Part shown: positions 27,745 through 38,946 of the stretch, piece by piece
Layout: each line of letters opens with the position of its first letter
Position numbering within the stretch: the stretch's first letter is position 1
Source of the DNA: Phoronis australis
Taxonomy: Eukaryota; Phoronida; Phoronidae
Assembly (NCBI GenBank): GCA_002633005.1
Contig: NMRA01000108.1
Location: 887,855 to 951,854, forward strand
DNA: 64,000 bases
Direction of reading: 5' to 3'
Translations under genes and position numbers: made by a program
Notes under the pieces: model-generated
What the model was told of the DNA's origin: nothing
Database searches by the model: none
What the model saw: only the letters and a program-made list of their open reading frames with translations

Positions 27745-28429
27745 TACAAAGGTACCTAGAGAATGCCCATGAGTTTCAATAATGCAAGGCGAGGTGGCGA
27801 AAACACTACAAACTAAATTTTTTAAAATATACATTTTTGGACAATAAACAAATTGAAATGCTTATAGTAATAAAACGGTGAAAATTTGAACAAAAATATG
27901 AAATATAAACACGTGCCATACATAGAAAGTTTCACTTCCTGATGAATGAGAGCCGTCACCAACCACTGTTAAACTTATGGTTTCTTCATTTAAAATCGTG
28001 TTTACTATGAAGTTAGCTACCAATCAAGACTGAATTTGAACATTCATATTGACCAATACTCTTCAAAACCATCAATACTTCGACACTGGTGTGAAACCTT
28101 TCACATCACAGCACATTGTCGGCACCAAAACCTACAGCATGAGAGACGCATCTGGGAGGTTCTCTACCACATAATGAGTTGTGGTGCTGCCTAACATTCA
28201 AAACTCAGATGAATGCATTACCTGGGCAACAGGAAAATCAGTACCCAAGACGATACCACTTGATTGGATACTTTCCACATGGAATCTCTACACAATCACC
28301 AATGGATGCTTTTGGCACCTTCCTGATGTCACCACACCGCTCATTTACCAGTAACAAATTATCCACAAGTTAGGATATCCAACAATACTCACCCGATATG
28401 ATATCTGACAAAAGACCCACGAGTTGACA

Positions 28430-29040
28430 GCACGTCCCTACTAACCCCACCTATGGGAAAGTCTTCGTACCAGAAATGGGGCACCTTTTTAACTTCAGGC
28501 ATACCAAAGATGCAGGTAATTCATCTAAGACAATGGAAGTTTGCAAACAAGGAAACAACATTGAGAGCATCAGTCAATCTATGTGGTTGGTTGATGCCTG
28601 CGGACCTGTCCACAGAACAATAGCACAGAACAATAGCAAATCTCAAAAGGATTCCCCTTTTAAACAGACAACGAATGTCGTTGCACATTCAAAATCCAGA
28701 CCCGCGTAATACCAAGTAACCCGCAAAATGTACATCTGAGATATTTCCAAATAATGAAAAACTTAACCATAATAATCAGTACTGTTTTTACATACCAACT
28801 CTGCTTTCGTTTACTCTACCGAGAATGTAGCAACACCATCACAAAGCCAAAATACAGACCCCAGGTGACATCACACGGGTGCAGAGTCGCGCCATTCGGG
28901 CGACACCACAAAGTCGAAATACCTAGTAAGGCAAAATGGCCAGCAGAGATCCTTCTTGCTAGTACGCACCAGAATTGATGTCCTTACTAACCTCATCTAT
29001 AGGAGAGTGACCCTAAGACTTTTTAACACCTTGACGCTGC
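28430..29040. repeat. Diverged duplicated segments
   Basis: About 28433-28500 (cctactaaccccacctatgg ... ctttttaac) resembles 28981-29030 (ccttactaacctcatctata ... ctttttaac) at a spacing of roughly 550 bases. An old duplication or two repeat copies. Confidence 0.4.
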
Positions 29041-29571
29041 ACCAACCAAGACTAATCAAAGTGTCAGCTTGAATCCTCAATCACAATGTATGTCAAGGGC
29101 CCTTGTAAAGTGAGAGTCCACTTAAGACTATATCCTCTTGTTCAACTATCAACAGTGCGCACAAAACAATATCCTTCACAGAATAAAATCCAACATCCAA
29201 CGCCCAAAACCAAGTTGAACATGTGGATTGCAGAAGCTCCAACCTACTGCTGTATTAGGCATCAGGGATGTCTGATGTTTATTGGTGTAGTGACCCATGG
29301 TCAACAGCTGACCAGAGACATGCTGGAGTCATACATCTAACCTGGCAAATCTGGCATATGTTCCAGTAGTGCTGGTGGATTTTGTTAAGTAAATCTCTAT
29401 GCCCCGGGTGTGAATAAAGGGAATTAGAGTATAAAATTCTTCTGAATGACACTGTAACCCTGCCTACAGTATTTCCTACTGTATATTTTCAAAACCGTAC
29501 ATCAAGGCCACAGATAGGTATACACAGCCCAATTTTAATAGAAGAATTGAAACCATCTGGATGCACAACCC

Positions 29572-29606
29572 NNNNNNNNNNNNNNNNNNNNNNNNNNNNN
29601 NNNNNN
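29572..29606. other. Assembly gap, 35 N
   Basis: Run of N flanked by c-rich sequence on the right. Single Ns at 26642 and 31018. Confidence 0.99.
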
Positions 29607-30736
29607 CCCCCCATAACCAGCAATGGACAAACACCTGGGAATAAAACCAAAAAGCTATAACGCACGCCTTTGCTGCTGGCCGACAACTGATTACTGAGTA
29701 TCTATGATACGACTTCCATCAGCGGACAAGAATTCAGTAGCATTTCGGTCACGAATGATTCAAATCGAAGAGAAGTCGAAATTCAAGAGAATGGATTTCC
29801 ACACATGTCATGGGCGACTTGTTCTTGACGCAAGTCTTTAGCCATGGTAACATCAAAAATATTATTTGCGATTGTGCTTATTATAAATATTTTAACACAA
29901 CAAAATTTAATTGTGCTCAACATCCAAACTGTATTTGACAATCAAAACAACAAGAGCATCATGTAGCATTGGAAAGCACCCATGAATGCAAAGCAAATGG
30001 TGTGCTTCTAATAATGTCCTAAACTTTTGTAAATATGATCCTGACGATGTCTAATGAAAAGACAAAACGTTGAATTGAAAATGAACTTTTTTATTTGTGC
30101 GGCGATCGTCCGGTTTTTGATCTGATTGTGGCCAAAAACTGATTTAATTAATAATGTTTTTAGCATCCTAAAAATGGTCACTAGATGGCGCAGAATACAT
30201 CAAACTGTCCAAAAATGGGAGGGTGTCATTGTTGCTTAAATACAAACCTGTTTGATAAATTTCACATATATTCATCAAGGAACTCCAAAGATACCGAGGC
30301 AAATGTAAAGAAACAAAAATTGTCAATAGGCAACAGAGCGGAAGTTGAATCAGTCCGAAACTCGTGGTCATCTGTCGCCAGCTTTACAGAAACATATCTG
30401 TCAAATCTAATTACAATCCTGCAATGGGTTTAGAAGATACATTCGCAGATGCTGAACACGCGGACCCTGGAGAGAATGTCATATAAATGTGTGGCCGCAT
30501 AAAAATCCGTCTGATACTGGTACTGAACAACCTAGATACCTCCAAAAACAACAAAAACCGATCACCGGCATTCTCCATGAATCTGTCTCTGTTCAACACC
30601 CTGGCACCATGACACCAGTGACAGCTTTGTGGACATGACATTCAACAATGTTTACACAAAGTAACTGACACCTCAAAGATAATATTACAACAATGATCTG
30701 GAGCTTCCCATGGGTCCTGGTTTACTAACGTATGAA

Positions 30737-30774
30737 CCCCCCCTCCACTTGAGAGGGGGTTCTCTCAAGAGGGG
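30737..30774. repeat. Short GC-rich hairpin
   Basis: cccctccacttgagag pairs with ctctcaagagggg around a short loop. It lies just downstream of gene X exon 3 on the minus strand. Confidence 0.6.
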
Positions 30775-30945
30775 ACATGTTACTCGGGTTTGTTTTGGGT
30801 CCAGGTGCTTTGGCTTTGAGGTGTCATCTCAAGTAGGTATCCAGATATGCATAGGACAGCAGCTGGAATAACTTGGCAGACAGAGGGCGATCATGAGGGG
30901 GGGGGCAACAGTAGTGATGGCAGTTAAGATAATGGTACTGTCTAC

Positions 30946-31246
30946 TGTAGGCTTTTCCACTTCTTGGTAATGTCCCGGGAGCCCATTTTCCCATTAGNAG
31001 CCTACGTGATTGGTCTAATCCAGCTGCCTCTGGTTTCTCATGCCCAAACCCATTGGCTGGTAATTGGACAGTACCAGTGGCTGATGCCATTTCGTTAGAT
31101 GATGAAGGTATCTTGCCTATGAACAGAGGCGATGCGCATGGTTCATCCGAACTCCCAATCCCTGTGTCGACACTGGCGGTCTCTTCGCCAGACAAACTGC
31201 CATCTACTGGACTGCGCAGGTACTGGAAACCTACAGCCAGATTTTT
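30946..31246 (-). CDS. Gene X exon 3 (start firm, end uncertain)
   Basis: A textbook acceptor (CAATTCTTTTTCAG) opens phase 0 into KNLAVGFQYLRSPVDG, SGEETASVDTGIGSSDEP and ATGTVQLPANGFGHEKP, a hydrophilic Ser/Thr/Glu-rich stretch with coding-like codons. One N (31018) lies inside. The 3' end is a choice among weak donors: GTAGGC near 31022, GTGGAA near 30962, or GTAGAC at 30945. All would leave phase 1, whereas the next large exon needs phase 0, so a small exon is probably missing. Confidence 0.5.
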
Positions 31247-34200
31247 CTGAAAAAGAATTGCACGTTTTACAACTTAACAGCAATCCCACTCTGGACTCAG
31301 CACCAGCTCTGTGTGGTGAGCTTCAACCACAACCACAACCAACACTGTCACTAGACCATACATCATATTCAGACTTCAAGCCAAATGATTGAGTGAGCCT
31401 CAGATTCCCAATGGCAGCGAGACTAGCAATGATCAAGCCTTTCTTTGGAACACAGTAGCACATCCACAAATGCAATAATCCAAACCACAGACACAATCAT
31501 AGCCTGCTGGTGTTGTCAACTTCTTTATGAAGACCTAATTCTAGTGCATGTTCCTCGTACATCAACATGCTATCAGTGTGGGTGTTCTGTCTTCACAACC
31601 ACAGAATAGTACAAGTGAATTCATGAATATTTTACCAAGTGGACCAAATCGAACGACCCATCTCTCATCATGCACTCTTGTCTATGACCGCGTGACCGTT
31701 TGTTGATGACTTGCATGTTTAATTTTTGTTCGAAATCATAGTTAAACTGATAGATGACAACACAGCTTTGAACTTAACTACAGAAGCCTGGGCTTATGGA
31801 GAAGTTACGAATGTTCAGTAGATATTTGCCGGAAATATATACACTGAGGAACACATTTTGATTAAAGCACATAAATTCTGTATGTTACAGAAAATTACCG
31901 GCCAAGATTAATGCTACACATCAAAATAGAAGCGACACAAATTTTAATTTATTGATGGTATGGCTACTTTGGGCACTACTTATGAAATTAGTTCCAAGGT
32001 GTTCCCAAATGGCGCATCTATTATTAATAAAAAGAAAGTGTCAAAATGATACAAACATCTAAACTGAGGTCATGTTACTACATAAACTGGTTATGCCTTC
32101 CACTCAGTGAAAACTGCAAGCATCTGGCTACAATGATCAGGACACGAGATGGAATTAAATACATTTAGACAATTATGTTTTTGGAACTAAATTACAGCAG
32201 TTGTGTCCAACGTAAAAACAAACCAATCACGTGGAGTCCATTATCTAGGGCAGGGCTCCTGATTGCAGAATAACAAAATGTAAATAACGAATCAGATAAC
32301 ACATAATGTCGCTTTGATTGGATAATCACAAACCACAATCACAATGACTTCCTGACACAATTTTGATGAGGACAATCAACAATGGAACATTTAAAAAGTA
32401 TTTTGGGATCAGAGAAAAATATGTCAATATGTGTTAACAAGGTTTTAAATATCCTACATCCCAAGTAATTTGAATAAAAGCATTTGATACCACGGCCCAC
32501 ACAAGGCACTGGAAACAGTTCAAATTTGAAAGAATTTAAGTTGAATTTTTGAAAATCAAAATTCCAAGATAGTATTACCAAGTTAAGACACATAATTATT
32601 TTTGAGAAAAAGTTAAAAATGAAATTCAACATTGTAGAGGTTTAAATGGTCAACAATATGTTTCAGGTAAAATCATACTTGGACAAAAAGATTCAACATT
32701 TATTCGCAATGACAGAAGGATTGCAGCAACATTTGGAATAGCTCGAGACAAACATAGTGAATAAACCAGCTAGCAGGGCGCCCCCTAATGTTCAGTATGC
32801 AAACCAGCATCTCTTGATGTTCCCTGTTATGCATGTCCATTAGTAATAAAAACAAAAGTCAATAGGCCGTTTGGAGGCAGGGGAAGGGGAGTGGTAAAAG
32901 TCAAGAGAGGCTTCTTCATGCAAAATGGCAGGAGAAGTGGTTGTTTATTACATGCTCAATAATCTGCAAGGTCTTGGTGAGCTTCTGTGCCCCTTGCCTG
33001 TCAAGAAAACATTAAACTCCAGATACCACAAACCAACGAAGGCACATATTCAAAAACTTATGCCTTTTCTAAAGACACAAAACATCATTCATCAACCATG
33101 TTGTATGTAAAAAACATTACTTTCGAATAAGAACCCTTACCACTATGAAACTTGATTCATGTTATTGTATGACAGTTGGATGGATTTTCTAGGCAACGGA
33201 ACTGACAATAATCAAGACTGCATAAAAATTAGCAAGCATAGACAGTGCAGATACATGGGAAAAAGCAATACAGTTGGTTGTAGGTTCAAAACAACCTGGA
33301 TCCCAGCCCAACCAAAAGATGGAGTTACTGCAGCACGAACTCCCGTGTGGCTTGCGGCTTTAACATTTTGAGAAGCAATGGCTTGCAAACACTGATGGCA
33401 ACTACAACTTTAACCATTTGAATCCGTAAAATCAATGAGGACACTTTTCTAAAGCTTCGACACGACGACGCTTTTCTAAATCTTGGACAAGGTTCGAATA
33501 TCTCTGAACTTGAAACTCGACTTTGCTGAGTAATCTTACAAAATTATAGTTGAATCGTGCAGTGGGATTGGTTAAATTCTGAGTCAGAGTTGAGTTTGAG
33601 TTTGGAGATTAGATCCTGAACGCTGTTCAACAGATAACATCAAGCAAAGAACGGAACCAAGAGCCAGATTTAGACCACACCTAGCGTACTGTAGTTTGCA
33701 GTAATCTGTTGTAACATTTATAGCTTGATCGATTAAAACAAATGCCTCAAAAAAATGGCAATTATTATCCATAAAGCGTAGCTCACACCAACTTAGTTCC
33801 TGATATATTGCAACAGGACAAGGATAGAACATGCAGGAATAACTTCCGAGGTTTTATCTTAGAAGAGGACAAAAGAATTTTTTGGGAAATCCGGCGTGCG
33901 CCTTGGGGAAATACCTACACACTTAGATCGTGCCTTCTTTACAGACTGAAAGAAAATCCAAACATTACATACAATAGGTACACCGACGGTACGTTTAATG
34001 AAATATCCTATACGACGTTTTGTACTGGTTTTATACCACGTGCGAAATTATACGGCATTGTTAATGAGTTTCAGTTTAATTTCTTTTGTCCTGGCAACAT
34101 TTTACTGTTGCCCGTCAAATTCACGTGATAAAAGGTGCAATCAAACTGTGGTGGTGATAGCGAATAGCGTTTGATTGTTAGATGTTATTTGAAGCAACAA

Positions 34201-34501
34201 AGGGAAGCAGACAAACGCACTTACATCATCATAAAATTAGCATAAAATTTTACAGTACCTTTTGATGTATAGCTGTATCAGTTCAAGGATATATTGATTA
34301 TTCAATTCGAGCAAAAAAGTAAAATTTTCCAAAAACATCAGTCGGTCCATTATTGATAGACATAAAAAGACTGTTCTTTCACAATGACGTTGTATTCCAT
34401 TTGCACAGTCAGTAACCTTTTAACCACAAAATATATGTACCTCCTTCTAGATTGTCAATACAGTTTTACCTGCTATTACAAAAACAACTGTCATTCAGAT
34501 A

Positions 34502-34765
34502 TGGTGGAAATTCTTCAGTTGGAGAGAAAACTAATGTCTAAAATTGACATTTTTGTTTCTATTTTTGAGAGGTTTGCAAGCATATTGTAGCTGCAGGTGC
34601 ACAAAATTTACCAAATGTTATTTTGTGACATCTACAGTATATTGTACAGACCATGTTACAAGCAAAGTAAAACTAACTGAGAAGTGATTCTTGTTCACAA
34701 ATTAAAAAAAAAAACAAATTTCAAGTGTCCACTATATTGTGCCAAAAACTGAATATTTTTGAGGC
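34502..34765 (-). mobile_element. TA-MITE copy E
   Basis: Starts after TA with tggtggaaattcttcagttg then ctaaaattgac. Ends gtgtccactatattgtgcc and gaatatttttg. Matches the family at both ends. Confidence 0.55.
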
Positions 34766-34984
34766 AGTGAATTCCAATTTGTAATGGAATTAACCACCAT
34801 CCGAAAAAAGTTTCTTTTTCAGCAAAAACTGTCAAAAATGTGTTCAACACTGAATGCTTTTATAGCTGTATCATGACAAATGTTTTAAAGACAGAGTGCT
34901 ATTTTTTTAAATATAGTAAAAGATCTTTTAATACGCAAAAACATTTAGACTTTGGTAGTGCCTCAGGCAGTAATTACTTACAGG

Positions 34985-35056
34985 GTTCCCAGATTATCAG
35001 AACCAATTTGATGCTCATCATTCAGTGGAGAAAACGGGTTTTCAAAATGTGGAACC
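34985..35056. repeat. Hairpin element, diverged copy
   Basis: Shares agaaccaatttgatgc, tcagtggagaaaac and caaaatgtgg with the element at 47091, in the same order. The arms are less perfect here. Confidence 0.55.
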
Positions 35057-35383
35057 CCTTTAGTTTACTCTTACTGTGCCTCTTTAAGTGGCGTACACAC
35101 CGTCAGTTGCCCCCAGAATGAGCTGTCATTCAGTTTAGCAGCAATGTGAACACTATGTGTGCTGGAACAGCTTGCTCTAGTACAACTCAAACCTGCACAC
35201 AAGGCTCAGTTACATCCATACATACAGGTGTCTAATCCTATAAGCATCATATTTGTCACACCTTGTAGGGTGAAGTGTGGATGCTCACCTGACCAGGAGC
35301 AAGTTGTCCCAGCGCATGATGTTCTAAGGCAACTCACAGTGTGGACATGAATTTAAACAAAGAAATCTCTCTTAACAACCGAC

Positions 35384-35471
35384 CTGTGCTTGTTGAAGAC
35401 ATGTCTCCAGCTCTTGCAGATCGCTCTCCGTCACTTCGGGTACTTCCTCTTCGTCGGACATATCTAGCAGC
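35384..35471 (-). CDS. Gene X exon 2 (phase 2 to 0)
   Basis: Twenty-nine codons: LLDMSDEEEVPEV, then TESDLQELETCLQQAQ, likely an amphipathic helix or coiled coil. The acceptor is GTGATGTCAG and the donor GTCGGT. MSDEEE could also serve as a start, since stops precede it in frame. A 59-base tandem array begins about 30 bases upstream on the coding strand. The next exon starts KNLAVGF in phase, extending the helix. Confidence 0.55.
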
Positions 35472-35500
35472 CTGACATCACATCATAACTACAGCTGACT

Positions 35501-35692
35501 GAAACAAGAAACGGTCACATGACTTGGTGTTGTGTTATAGTCCAACTACAAGTTTGACTGGAACAAGAAACGGTTACATGACTTGGAGTTGTGTCAGAGC
35601 CCAACTACAAGTTTGACTGAAACAAGAAACGGTCACATGACTTGGTGTTGTGTTATAGCCCAACTGCAAGTTTGGCTGAAACAAGAAACAAG
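35501..35692. repeat. 59-base tandem array next to gene X exon 2
   Basis: Units start at 35501, 35560, 35619 and (partial) 35678 with gaaacaagaaacggtcacat, continuing gacttggtgttgtgttatag. Spacing is exactly 59. Each unit holds a CACATG E-box-type hexamer or a variant. It begins about 30 bases upstream of the exon acceptor. Confidence 0.85.
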
Positions 35693-35779
35693 TCACAGGA
35701 ATGGCTACAAAAGCAAGACAAGAGCAATAAACACATGGCTTTTCTCCGGATACAGCAAACATTGTTAATTAGGAGCATT

Positions 35780-35893
35780 ATAAAATAATAATTACGGACA
35801 GTCTGGCACACGTTGTACAGGTGGGCCCATTGCACTGATCAGTGGTCACCTGGAACCATTTTTATGCTTTATTAGTAAATAGTTAGATTGTTA
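35780..35893 (-). mobile_element. SINE, 3' part only
   Basis: The minus strand has ataaagcataaaaatggttc, gatcagtgcaatgggcccac and agactgtccgtaattatt, the body and tail of the SINE without its tRNA head. 5' truncation is usual for this class. Confidence 0.6.
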
Positions 35894-37473
35894 TAAGTCT
35901 ATTCCAGTTACATCTGCAGGATGTGATATCTCGGCAACAACACTGAAAAATCTGCCACAACAAGAACTCTAGTCAAGCCCAAGTGAATCAGGTTCTGCAA
36001 ATGAACACGTAACACTGACCAACAACTGGAAGTGGAACACCCATGGCAATAAACATGTACAGCAGACCATCAATGTGGTGCCAATAACTCCTTAAAGTCA
36101 GGGAATGTCTGATATTTATTAAAATTCTTATGATGAATTCTGTTACAAAGAACAGGTTTTCATTGCCATACGGCCAGATACAGAAATGAAAACAGGCAGC
36201 GATCATTTTCAGTATGCAGGACCATAACGTATCTACTTTTGTCCCACAAAACTAACACGCTACAATGTTCACATGGTGGTGAAACATATGGGTATCTAGA
36301 CAGTTAATAGATTGCTGCTGATGTGAACAGTTACAAGACATTTTAACTGGTTAAACAGACCACAGATTCAAACAAGGCCATCAACACAATATCTTATGTG
36401 GAATGAGGATGCTTCACCATACATGAAGACCATCTTAAAAGTTCAAGAAGATTACAGGAAGACGAGACAGAAATAGAATATCATGTACTTGATATGTCCA
36501 GCTTGTAATGGCTATTGACAACTTGTCAAGTAGGACTGACGGAGCTTGAAGGATGTAATACTGTTTTTGAGATTTTCTTTTGCAATGACAACACCACCAC
36601 ATACAAACAAACAGAACTGTAAGATTAAAATGCATTTGATAAGACCAGAAAATCACATTAAATTGCTCTAGGCTGTACCCCAACTCAATTTGAGACCTGT
36701 GCTCAACCACTAAAGAAAAACATATGCCAGCACCAAATTCTGCCAGGGTTTTGTGTTGTCTTTGAAAAACAGGGCAAGGCACGTTAACCAATGTAAATAA
36801 TGTTTGAAACACCATAACTTGCTAAACAATGAGTAAAAAAATATTCCACATCCTTTTTACTCATCTCAGACGGATTTTTTTTAAGGAAAAGTGAGCAACT
36901 CGATTTTCAAAAAACAGAGACCAGAACTAATATCGAGCTAATTTTAAGCTTAAAAAAGAAGAAATCCTCTAGATGATAACAAGAAAAGTTAGCGTGAAAC
37001 TATTACACTCAATACGCTAAAATCTCATCATGTTTCTATAAAGGTAATTAATAATATTGCTCTTTCCTCATTATTTACGAGCTTCAAAACATCTGCGCTT
37101 ATTGAGAAACAATATCAATGTTTTTAGTGTGGGAGTAGATACATGTGGCTGTCCCTAATCAGTTGTAACAGTGCAACTCAACCTTGGTAAACGTTCTTTA
37201 ATTTAGAACAAAAGTTACACCCAAGATTTAAACCTTTTTACCGAAGGTTTACAACATGAAAACATCAGCCCAAAATTTCACACCTCCACCACCTCCCGTG
37301 GTGTTTGATAACATAACTTACAAACGAACCAAGTAATGAAGTACTGTTTTCGATTTTGGCAGAAATTTGACGCAAGTGATAACAATCCAGTTGTCTACCA
37401 GCTGCCCAATGGAAGAACATTAACTGAATAATTGTAACAACAGGTGCAGTTTGTGACCCAAAAGACAACTTAC

Positions 37474-37534
37474 ATTTCCATGTCATGCGCAACTGTTTCC
37501 AACTTTCCAACGGAACGAAGCTTCAGTTTTGACG
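37474..37534 (-). CDS. Gene X exon 1 of those seen (phase 1 to 2)
   Basis: Nineteen codons reading KLKLRSVGKLETVAHDME with split codons, after acceptor AAATTTACAG; donor GTAAGT. Joined to the next exon it reads HDMEMLLDMSDEEEVPEV in frame, with helical, acidic character. An in-frame stop lies just upstream of the acceptor, so this could instead be a first exon starting at ATG in DMEM. No function recognised. Confidence 0.5.
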
Positions 37535-38847
37535 CTGTAAATTTATTTCAAACCGATAACAAAATCAGCGTTGACATTTAAAGAGTGGACGGATTGATCA
37601 GCAGATGCACGGTAATAATGCATTCACAAACTATATTCTCTAGTGTTTTGTAATTTCGCTTTAAACAAAGACATGGCAGCGATGTCGACAATACCAAGCA
37701 CCCTCAAGTCAAACTGCTATAATAACAAGGGAAATCAAGACACTACTTCTGTCAGAAGATAATTAGTCTGGTTGTAGTGACAATTAATAGCATGACATTG
37801 GGGTCCATTATGATCAAGTTATTGTCAGCTAGCCTTGTTCATGTCACTCTCAAAGGGTTTCAAATTTCAATAACAAATTCACATAATTATCGAATTAGCT
37901 CCAAGAACAAAGAAACTAAATGCTTTAAAAGAAAATCCTACTCAACCAAAAAATCCCTTTGTCCTGCAGAGAAGTTGAAGTCAATCCTAAAATCAGCGTG
38001 ACAACTGGAACAACCACCTCAACTGTAAAAACTAACTACAGTAAAATCTCCCCAATTTAGGACACAACATGGCCGACAAGTGAAATTTTATATCTTCATT
38101 TTTCAAATAAAAGTAGCACCAAATAAATGCTATATCATTCTAAATGTCTATGTCTTGGCTACCTTCAGAAATGTGTCCAGCAACTATGGACATTCAGAAC
38201 GATATTTGAAGCGTTTTGAAAAATGAAAAAAGACCAATTTTAGCAATTACTTTTGTCCGATATTGGCGAGATTTTACCATATCGTTAGAAAGACTATCTT
38301 GGTAACTAAAGCACTGAATCGGAAGAAAAAAAATCAAATTCCACAACTTATGATACCTGAGGAAAAGGTATTTAAAGATGCACAAATCCAGTCAAGATAA
38401 GAACTAGAGTCTTCACTCTCCACAAAAGCCTGTCAGCTGGTCTTGGAACTAGTTTCCAGATAGTTGACAGATACACAACCTGACTGAAGTCTTTTAATTG
38501 CTATCATACCTCATTTACCACAAAACAAACACTGTGTCAGATGGGCAAGGACAACAAGCTGGCTGTATGGGTTACAGTACACCCAGAGAACTAATTGGTG
38601 GAATGGTGTGTAGAGCTGGTGCCATCAGGGGGTTGTTGACTGATAGTTTAAACACAGACCACACACATGGGTACTGTACCAGAAAGATGAAGCCAAGCAT
38701 CTCCCAACACAGGAACATGTGTAGCACTAAGCCAAGAGAGACCAAAGCAAGGTAGGTAAACAAACAGAACACCTTTGATATGAAACAATCCAAGCAAACA
38801 TTCATCACTGTTTACAGTGCAGCCAATCTGGCTGGTGTAAAGGTTAG
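37535..38847. other. Interval between CTC1-like and gene X exons
   Basis: About 1.3 kb between the CTC1-like stop and the first gene X exon I can support. It contains one complete MITE (38039-38279). On the minus strand an ATG near 37674 in good context opens MSLFKAKLQ, but no donor follows, so the promoter and first exon of gene X are not placed. Confidence 0.4.
38039..38279 (+). mobile_element. TA-MITE copy F (best preserved)
   Basis: 241 bases between TA dinucleotides (38037-38038, 38280-38281). The ends CAGTAAAATCTCCCCAAT and, inverted, TGGTAAAATCTCGCCAAT match at 15 of 18. The internal phrase ggacacaacatggccgac is shared by other copies. Good reference copy. Confidence 0.75.
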
Positions 38848-38946
38848 TCATTTCCAGAGTAAATTTGCACAGGCGAAGATTAAACGCTTATGTTTTTGGT
38901 TGTTCTGTGGGATACACAAGACATCAAAAAGCTTCTGATTGGTAAT
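38846..38946 (-). CDS. CTC1: CTC1-like exon u, probable C-terminal exon
   Basis: The acceptor TCCTTAGTCCTTCAG is followed by ITNQKLFDVLCIPQNN and a frame that closes at TGA (38848-38850). The phase agrees with exon t, and VDT plus ITNQKLFDVLC parallels human VDEPMTMFLWTLC. If the TGA is the true end, the protein lacks the last ~60 residues of human CTC1. A weak donor (GTGCAA) shortly before the stop could continue it. Confidence 0.5.

Larger units (their letters stand above)
19493..30945. other. Intron region of gene X (presumed), 11.5 kb
   Basis: Contains a CpG-rich stretch near 21.65-21.9 kb, plus-strand exon candidates, two MITEs (26851-27275, 27508-27744), diverged duplicated segments at 28.4 and 29.0 kb, and the assembly gap. 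At least one small exon of gene X is expected here, to correct the phase between 31.0 and 19.5 kb; I could not fix it. Confidence 0.4.
31247..35383. other. Intron of gene X (presumed)
   Basis: AT-rich, without supported exons. Holds a MITE (34502-34765), a diverged hairpin element (34985-35056) and the phrase gcgccccctaatg near 32778. Confidence 0.4.

Noticed and set aside
35501-35692. CRISPR array
   Set aside because: Units are contiguous tandem repeats without unique spacers, and the DNA is animal nuclear.
36435-36815. 126-codon minus-strand open frame
   Set aside because: Hydrophobic random-looking translation, no splice partners, AT-rich codon use.
38498-38808. Open frames on both strands at 38.5-38.8 kb
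   Set aside because: Both strands are open and neither shows coding bias. A GTAGGT donor on the plus strand lacks an acceptor partner.
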